From contig CAITLX010000447.1 of assembly GCA_903893335.1 (NCBI GenBank), forward strand, positions 1 through 8,864: a DNA stretch of 8,864 nt, in the 5' to 3' direction. The notes below the pieces were generated by a model, which saw only the letters and a list, made by a program, of their open reading frames with translations, did no database searches and was not told the DNA's origin. The translations under genes were made by a program, and so were the position numbers. This DNA is from an uncultured delta proteobacterium (GTDB taxonomy: Bacteria; Myxococcota_A; Polyangia; Polyangiales; Polyangiaceae). Positions 5,525 to 8,864 of this stretch are shown here, one piece after another. Within the stretch, counting starts at the first letter, position 1, and the number at the start of each line of letters is the position of its first letter.

Positions 5525-6889
5525 ATGGGCGACCGCGAGAACGGCAGCGCTGGCCTCGCCGCCGCCACCGAGCCGCTCCGGGGGCTGCGCGGGTGGGCTC
5601 GGATGCGGAGCGTGCGGCTCGCTTTCGCCGCGCTGCTGGTCGTGCTGCAGCTCGCCGTGGTCGTCGCCGAGGGCAAGCGCCAGGGCAAGGTGTGGAACGC
5701 GTTTCCGGGCGAGCCCCCCACCTCGCACGGCGCGCTCGACCGCACGCCGATGCGCTGGAACCGCCTGATCGTGTCGCGCTGGGACGCGCAGCACTACCTC
5801 GACATCGCGCTCAACGGCTGGGTGTGCCCGGGCAACGGCAAGGTGCGCGCGAGCCTGCTGTCGTGCAACACGCATTTCTTCGCGGGCTACCCCTTGCTGG
5901 CGCGCGCGGTCATGCGCCTCACCCGCCTGCCGGTGGACTACGCGATGCTCGCGGTGTCGATCGCGTCGGCGCTCGCGTTCTTCTACCTGTTCACCGACCG
6001 GGCCGTGATGCGCGCGACGGGCGTGCTCGGCGCGTACCTCGCGCTCACGCTCTGGGCCGCGTTCCCGTGGGCCTTCGTCGTCGTGACGCCGCACACCGAG
6101 GCCACGTTCTTCGCGCTGACGCTCGGCGCGTTCGTCGCGCTCGACCGGCGGCGCCTCGTGCTCGCCGGCGTGCTGGCCGGAGCGGCGAGCGGCATCCGCG
6201 TGCACGGCGTGACGACGACGCTCGCCTGCGCGTTCGCGGTGCTGGCGCTCACCTTCGTCGAGCCGCCGCGCACGCGCCGCGCGTGGGGCGAGCGGGCGCT
6301 CGCCGTGCTCGTGTCGGGCTGGGGCATCGTCGCGATGGTGGCGTACGACGCCTGGAAGTTCCGCGACCCGTTCCTCTACACGCACGTGCACCAGGGCATC
6401 TACGGCTACACGCCGGCCTTGCGAAAGCTGCTCGACCCCTCGCAGTACGTGCGCCACTGGGCGATGCCGACGCACGACGTCGTGTTCTTCGTCGCGATGC
6501 TCGTCGCGTTCCTCGCCGGCGCGCGGCGCGTGCTCGGGCGGTTCGACGCGCCGGCGCGCGCGTTCTGGCTCGTCTCGTTCTTCGGCGTGCTGCTCGTCAC
6601 GCTGCCGCTCACGCTGCAGCGCGCGCTCGAGGGGCAGACGCGCTACACGCTCGAGCTTCTGCCGGCGTTCTTCTGCGCGGGAGGGCTGCTCGAGGCCGCG
6701 CCGCTCGCGTTCGTGCTCATCGCGTACTTCTGCAGCTGGCACACGCGCGCGTACGACTCCTGCGTCTACATCGGCGGCCCCCCCTACCTCGGCGGCGCGG
6801 GCCACCTGGTGTGCGGCAACCCCGACAAGGGAGACTTCCGCCCTCCGGTCGTGAAGGGGGATTTCGGTCGCGTGCCTCCGCCGCGCTGA
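5525..6889 (+). CDS. PIG-V-like GT-C membrane glycosyltransferase (putative mannosyltransferase)
   Basis: A multi-pass inner-membrane protein of 454 residues that probably moves a sugar from a polyprenyl-phosphate donor to an acceptor on the outer face of the membrane. GT-C/PIG-V-like features in order: a first hydrophobic helix (31-48); SRWDAQHYLDIALNGW (84-99) with D87 as the likely catalytic acid after the first helix; FFAGYPLLARAVMRL (118-132); AAFPWAFVVVTPHTEATFFALTLG (178-201) with E192; LAGVLAGAASGIRVHGV (213-229); DPFLYTHVHQGIYG (281-294); and QTRYTLELLPAFF (371-383). About ten membrane segments are expected. Cysteine pairs 101/114 and 413/430 lie in predicted loops. The start may instead be ATG at 5603 (residue 27), preceded by GGGTGGG at a fair distance. 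It is probably cotranscribed with the preceding lipoprotein gene; donor and acceptor cannot be read from sequence. Confidence 0.82.
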   Translation: MGDRENGSAGLAAATEPLRGLRGWARMRSVRLAFAALLVVLQLAVVVAEGKRQGKVWNAFPGEPPTSHGALDRTPMRWNRLIVSRWDAQHYLDIALNGWVCPGNGKVRASLLSCNTHFFAGYPLLARAVMRLTRLPVDYAMLAVSIASALAFFYLFTDRAVMRATGVLGAYLALTLWAAFPWAFVVVTPHTEATFFALTLGAFVALDRRRLVLAGVLAGAASGIRVHGVTTTLACAFAVLALTFVEPPRTRRAWGERALAVLVSGWGIVAMVAYDAWKFRDPFLYTHVHQGIYGYTPALRKLLDPSQYVRHWAMPTHDVVFFVAMLVAFLAGARRVLGRFDAPARAFWLVSFFGVLLVTLPLTLQRALEGQTRYTLELLPAFFCAGGLLEAAPLAFVLIAYFCSWHTRAYDSCVYIGGPPYLGGAGHLVCGNPDKGDFRPPVVKGDFGRVPPPR

Positions 6890-6910
6890 CGCGCGCTCGC
6901 TCGGCGCGAC

Positions 6911-7618
6911 CTAGGAGGTCGCGTCGGGGACCGGCGGCTCGGGCGCGGGCTTCGCCTCGACGACCGCTTCAGCGGGCTTCGCCTCGACGACCGCTTCAGG
7001 CGCTTCGGCCGCCTTCGCCTCGACGACCTCTTCAGCCGCCTTCGCCTGGAGCGCGCGGAGCGCGTCGAGCGTGGTGGGGTTGTCGCGCAGCGCGCGCTCG
7101 CGGGCCGCGCGCGCGTGGGGGCCGTACTCGCCGACGGGCACCGTGCTCTTGTCCTTCGGAGCGCGGTAGAGCGGCTGCGTGCCCTCGGGGATGAAGCGGA
7201 AGACGAACGCGTCGAGGTTGGTCGTCGCCGCCTCGAACTCGCGCGTGTGGCGGATGGCGCCGGTGGACTCGTCCGCGCAGGCCTCGACGCACAGACCGCA
7301 AAACATGCACTTGCCGAGGTCGATGTCGAAGCGGCCCATGACCTGCTTCTTCGTCTCGGCGTCCTTCACCAGGTCGATGGCGATGACGTCGATGGGGCAC
7401 GACTTCTCGCAGCGCTTGCAGCCGGTGCAGATGTCCATCTGCACCTCGAGGAAGCCGCGGTAGCGGGCCGGCAGCATGTCGACGACCGGCCGCACGGTCT
7501 TGTCGGGGTACTGCACGGTGATGGGCTCGCGGAACAGGTGCGAGAACGTGACCGCCATGCCCTCGAAGATGGTCGAGGTCGTGTTCGACAGGCTGGAGAT
7601 GTAGTCGGAGAGGTTCAT
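6911..7618 (-). CDS. nuoI: NADH-quinone oxidoreductase subunit I with extended C-terminal tail
   Basis: Peripheral subunit of complex I (TYKY homologue) that carries clusters N6a and N6b and passes electrons towards N2 and quinone at the cytoplasmic face. Two 4Fe-4S motifs are present: C64-x2-C67-x2-C70-x3-C74-P and C104-x2-C107-x2-C110-x3-C114. The second is atypical: C114 is followed by ADESTGAI, where NuoI proteins usually have a Pro directly after the last Cys (CPTTAI in E. coli), so the Pro is replaced by four residues. The N-terminal amphipathic stretch, FRxPxTVQYPD (29-39) and HTREFE (124-129) are typical. The protein has 235 residues against about 180 in E. coli; residues 191-235 are an Ala/Glu/Val/Pro tail with three VVEAK units. 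No strong ribosome site precedes the ATG. Unlike standard operons, nuoI is separated from nuoJ by two opposite-strand genes. Confidence 0.97.
   Translation of the reverse strand: MNLSDYISSLSNTTSTIFEGMAVTFSHLFREPITVQYPDKTVRPVVDMLPARYRGFLEVQMDICTGCKRCEKSCPIDVIAIDLVKDAETKKQVMGRFDIDLGKCMFCGLCVEACADESTGAIRHTREFEAATTNLDAFVFRFIPEGTQPLYRAPKDKSTVPVGEYGPHARAARERALRDNPTTLDALRALQAKAAEEVVEAKAAEAPEAVVEAKPAEAVVEAKPAPEPPVPDATS
6950..7035 (-). repeat. Short direct repeats in the 3' end of nuoI
   Basis: Three copies of a 23-base unit (plus strand CTTCGCCTCGACGACCGCTT followed by CAG) start at 6950, 6977 and 7013. The first two are identical over 23 bases and the third has one mismatch; a partial fourth begins near 7040. 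Copy starts are 27 and 36 bases apart, so the frame is kept and each copy encodes a VVEAK-type segment of the NuoI tail. Such a repeat is prone to change in copy number by slippage. Confidence 0.8.
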
Positions 7619-7641
7619 CCAGGGACGCTCCGGCCTCGAGG

Positions 7642-7664
7642 AAAACGAGGCGCCGACGCGGCGC
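7642..7664 (-). terminator. Weak terminator-like hairpin between the lipoprotein gene and nuoI
   Basis: Read on the minus strand, GCGCCG-CGT-CGGCGC (7664 to 7650) forms a perfect 6-bp all-GC stem with a 3-base loop, followed four bases later by TTTT (7645-7642). It lies in the 85-base gap after the small lipoprotein gene. It could end or attenuate transcription from the Smr-lipoprotein pair before nuoI. The stem is short and the T run is only four bases and displaced, so support is modest in so GC-rich a sequence. Confidence 0.35.
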
Positions 7665-7666
7665 GT

Positions 7667-7695
7667 AGTGTAGCAGGACTCGTGCCCCGTGACCC
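7667..7695 (-). promoter_or_regulatory. Possible nuoI promoter (extended -10)
   Basis: On the minus strand TGCTACACT (7675 to 7667) resembles an extended -10 element (TGnTANNNT), and a poor -35 match, GGGTCA, lies 17 bases upstream (7695 to 7690). Transcription would start near 7660, within the hairpin described above, about 40 bases before the nuoI ATG. The match is weak; the main support is that this is the only AT-leaning spot in the gap. Confidence 0.25.
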
Positions 7696-7703
7696 AGATC
7701 GCG

Positions 7704-8339
7704 TCACCGCCGCTCGCGCGGCGGCGCAGCGCCGCTCAGCTCGCGATCGCGGCGCAAACCCTTCGCGGTCGCCTCGGCGATGACCGCAAGACGTTCGCCG
7801 AGCACGGCGGGCGCGCCGTCGCCCGCAGCGAGCGTGACGTACGAGAGGACGAGGCAGCGGTGCACGTCCGCGGCGACGAGCAGGACCGAGCCCTCGAGGA
7901 GATCGCGCTCGCCGGGCGCGGGCGCGACCGCGGTCACGAGGTGCGCGGCGAGATCGCCGTCGAGCGCGAGGTAGCGGTCGTCGACCACGCGCGCCGTGTC
8001 GGGCGGCGGAAGATCGGGGGCGAACCCGCGCGCGCGCGCCTCGCACGAAGCGTGGCGCACGATCTCGGGCTCGCTCCACGCGCGCACGCGCAGGGTCGAG
8101 CGCGTCGCCTCGTGGCGCGCGACGAGCCAGGGCGAGCGGTGATCGTCGATGCGCCACGCCGAGCCGTCGGGCAGCGGCAGCGAGAGCTCGAAGCGCGCCG
8201 AGTGAAACGATCCGGCGCGCGCGACCGCGAAGGCGACCGGCGGCGACGGCGCGCGAGCGGCGGGCGTCGCGGCGGGCGCGCAGCCGCCGAGGGCGAGCGC
8301 GAGCGACAGGGGGGCGAGCGAGGCGGCGAGGGTTCGCAT
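7704..8339 (-). CDS. Small putative lipoprotein, function unknown
   Basis: A 211-residue protein that I do not recognise. Residues 1-20 form a lipoprotein signal peptide (R2, hydrophobic core, lipobox LGGC with C20), followed by an Ala/Pro linker to about residue 34. The folded part starts near SFHSARFELSLPLPDGSAWRI (44-64), continues with WLVARHEATRSTLRVRAW (71-88) and holds only two cysteines after the lipid site (C99 and C162), which could form a disulphide. The alternation of strands ending in one helix (about 177-195) hints at a compact alpha/beta fold of the kind seen in PsbP/LpqN-like lipoproteins, but that is a guess. The tail is Arg-rich. The ATG lies 4 bases after the stop of the Smr-domain gene, so the two are almost certainly cotranscribed; nuoI starts 85 bases downstream. 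Confidence 0.78.
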   Translation of the reverse strand: MRTLAASLAPLSLALALGGCAPAATPAARAPSPPVAFAVARAGSFHSARFELSLPLPDGSAWRIDDHRSPWLVARHEATRSTLRVRAWSEPEIVRHASCEARARGFAPDLPPPDTARVVDDRYLALDGDLAAHLVTAVAPAPGERDLLEGSVLLVAADVHRCLVLSYVTLAAGDGAPAVLGERLAVIAEATAKGLRRDRELSGAAPPRERR

Positions 8340-8343
8340 GGGT

Positions 8344-8864
8344 TCAGGGGCGGAGCAGGACGTAGGTGGCCCCCGCGCCGCCGTCGGCGGGGCGGGCGGA
8401 GGCGAACGCGCGCACGTGGATCGAGGCGGAGAGCCAGGCGCCGATCTCGCCGCGCAGGACGCCCTGGCCCCCCGGCGAGTGCAGCCCCTTGCCGTGCACG
8501 ACGAGCAGCACGCGGTCGCCCGCGGCGCGACGCGACGCGACGAAGCGCTCGACCTCGCGGCGCGCCTCGTGCTCGCGCAGGCCGTGGAGATCGAGCCGCC
8601 GGTCGATGGGGAGCTCGCCGCGGCGCAGGTGGCGCAGCGAGCGCGCGTCGGTGTCGGCGCGGTGCCCCTCGATGGACGCGCCGTCGTCGACGACCTCGAA
8701 GGGGACGGTGCCCTCGACGAGCTTGCGCAGGTGCGCGCGCGCCTCGGCCTCGTCGGCCGACGCCGCGGCCGAGGGCTCCACGCCGCGGCGACGCGCGACC
8801 GACGACGCCGTCTTCGGGATGCGCTCGGGGCGCGCCGCGAGCGGGCGCACGCCCGAGAGGCGCG
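8344..8864 (-). CDS. Smr-domain protein (5' end outside window)
   Basis: Small MutS-related (Smr) domain protein; stand-alone members are known or suspected nucleases acting on DNA or RNA. Numbering from a GTG at 8850, the domain spans about residues 84-168 with LDLHGL (86-91), HGKGLHS (119-125) and the closing GGAGATYVLL (157-166), the three blocks that define Smr. The frame stays open to the right edge, and the residues before the GTG read RLSG, giving LSGVRPL. This matches the conserved 'gVrPL' element common near the N terminus of stand-alone Smr proteins, so the true start is probably beyond the window and the GTG is internal. Residues about 20-45 are a polar, Ala/Arg-rich linker. The stop lies 4 bases before the small lipoprotein gene. 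No functional link to complex I is evident. Confidence 0.9.
   Translation of the reverse strand, partial: RLSGVRPLAARPERIPKTASSVARRRGVEPSAAASADEAEARAHLRKLVEGTVPFEVVDDGASIEGHRADTDARSLRHLRRGELPIDRRLDLHGLREHEARREVERFVASRRAAGDRVLLVVHGKGLHSPGGQGVLRGEIGAWLSASIHVRAFASARPADGGAGATYVLLRP

Noticed and set aside
4066..5745. A long upstream extension of the nuoK reading frame
   Set aside because: It would overlap nuoJ and both plus-strand genes; nuoK has a family-length start at 4065 with a strong ribosome site.
4697..6805. A 702-codon minus-strand open frame opposite the two plus-strand genes
   Set aside because: Composition is Arg/Ala/Glu/His-rich without motifs; explained by GC-rich codon bias on the real strand.
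6890..6910. A shared terminator between the convergent glycosyltransferase gene and nuoI
   Set aside because: The gap is only 21 bases, has no clear stem-loop with a T run, and is simply GC-rich.
4648..7194. An 848-codon plus-strand open frame across the lipoprotein and glycosyltransferase genes
   Set aside because: Arg/Ala-rich shadow frame that overlaps two genes with clear signal peptide, cysteine modules and GT-C motifs in another frame.

Overview
The window is very GC-rich, tightly packed, and dominated by respiratory complex I (NADH:quinone oxidoreductase) genes. The base composition, a cysteine-repeat outer-membrane-type lipoprotein, a PEGA-like module and a PIG-V-like glycosyltransferase together suggest a myxobacterium (Myxococcota, probably Polyangia). 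This is an inference from style; no rRNA or tRNA is present to confirm it.

Layout from left to right: nuoM (minus strand, 3' part cut by the window edge), nuoL, nuoK and nuoJ form a compact minus-strand operon transcribed in the order J-K-L-M. A 92-base divergent gap follows, then two plus-strand genes unrelated to complex I: a lipoprotein with four eight-cysteine modules and a multi-pass GT-C glycosyltransferase of PIG-V/mannosyltransferase type. These converge on nuoI (minus strand). Upstream of nuoI on the minus strand lie a small uncharacterised lipoprotein gene and an Smr-domain gene that runs off the right edge. The usual I-J junction of nuo operons is therefore split by opposite-strand genes, and nuoH is not next to nuoI.

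The most notable content is the modified complex I. NuoL (858 residues, against about 613 in E. coli) carries roughly 130 extra residues between TM6 and TM7: a histidine-rich linker followed by a PEGA-like beta domain. NuoM has about 165 extra residues at its N terminus: a signal-peptide-like segment and an immunoglobulin-like (ASH/DUF1573-like) beta-sandwich ahead of its normal first helix. From the known topology of these antiporter-like subunits both additions should lie in the periplasm, side by side at the distal end of the membrane arm. NuoI carries an Ala/Glu/Pro repeat tail and an altered second 4Fe-4S motif. The proton-channel residues visible in NuoL, NuoM and NuoK are intact, so this looks like a working complex I with an unusual periplasmic superstructure.

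No CRISPR array, tRNA, rRNA, insertion sequence or intergenic stretch above 100 bases was seen.
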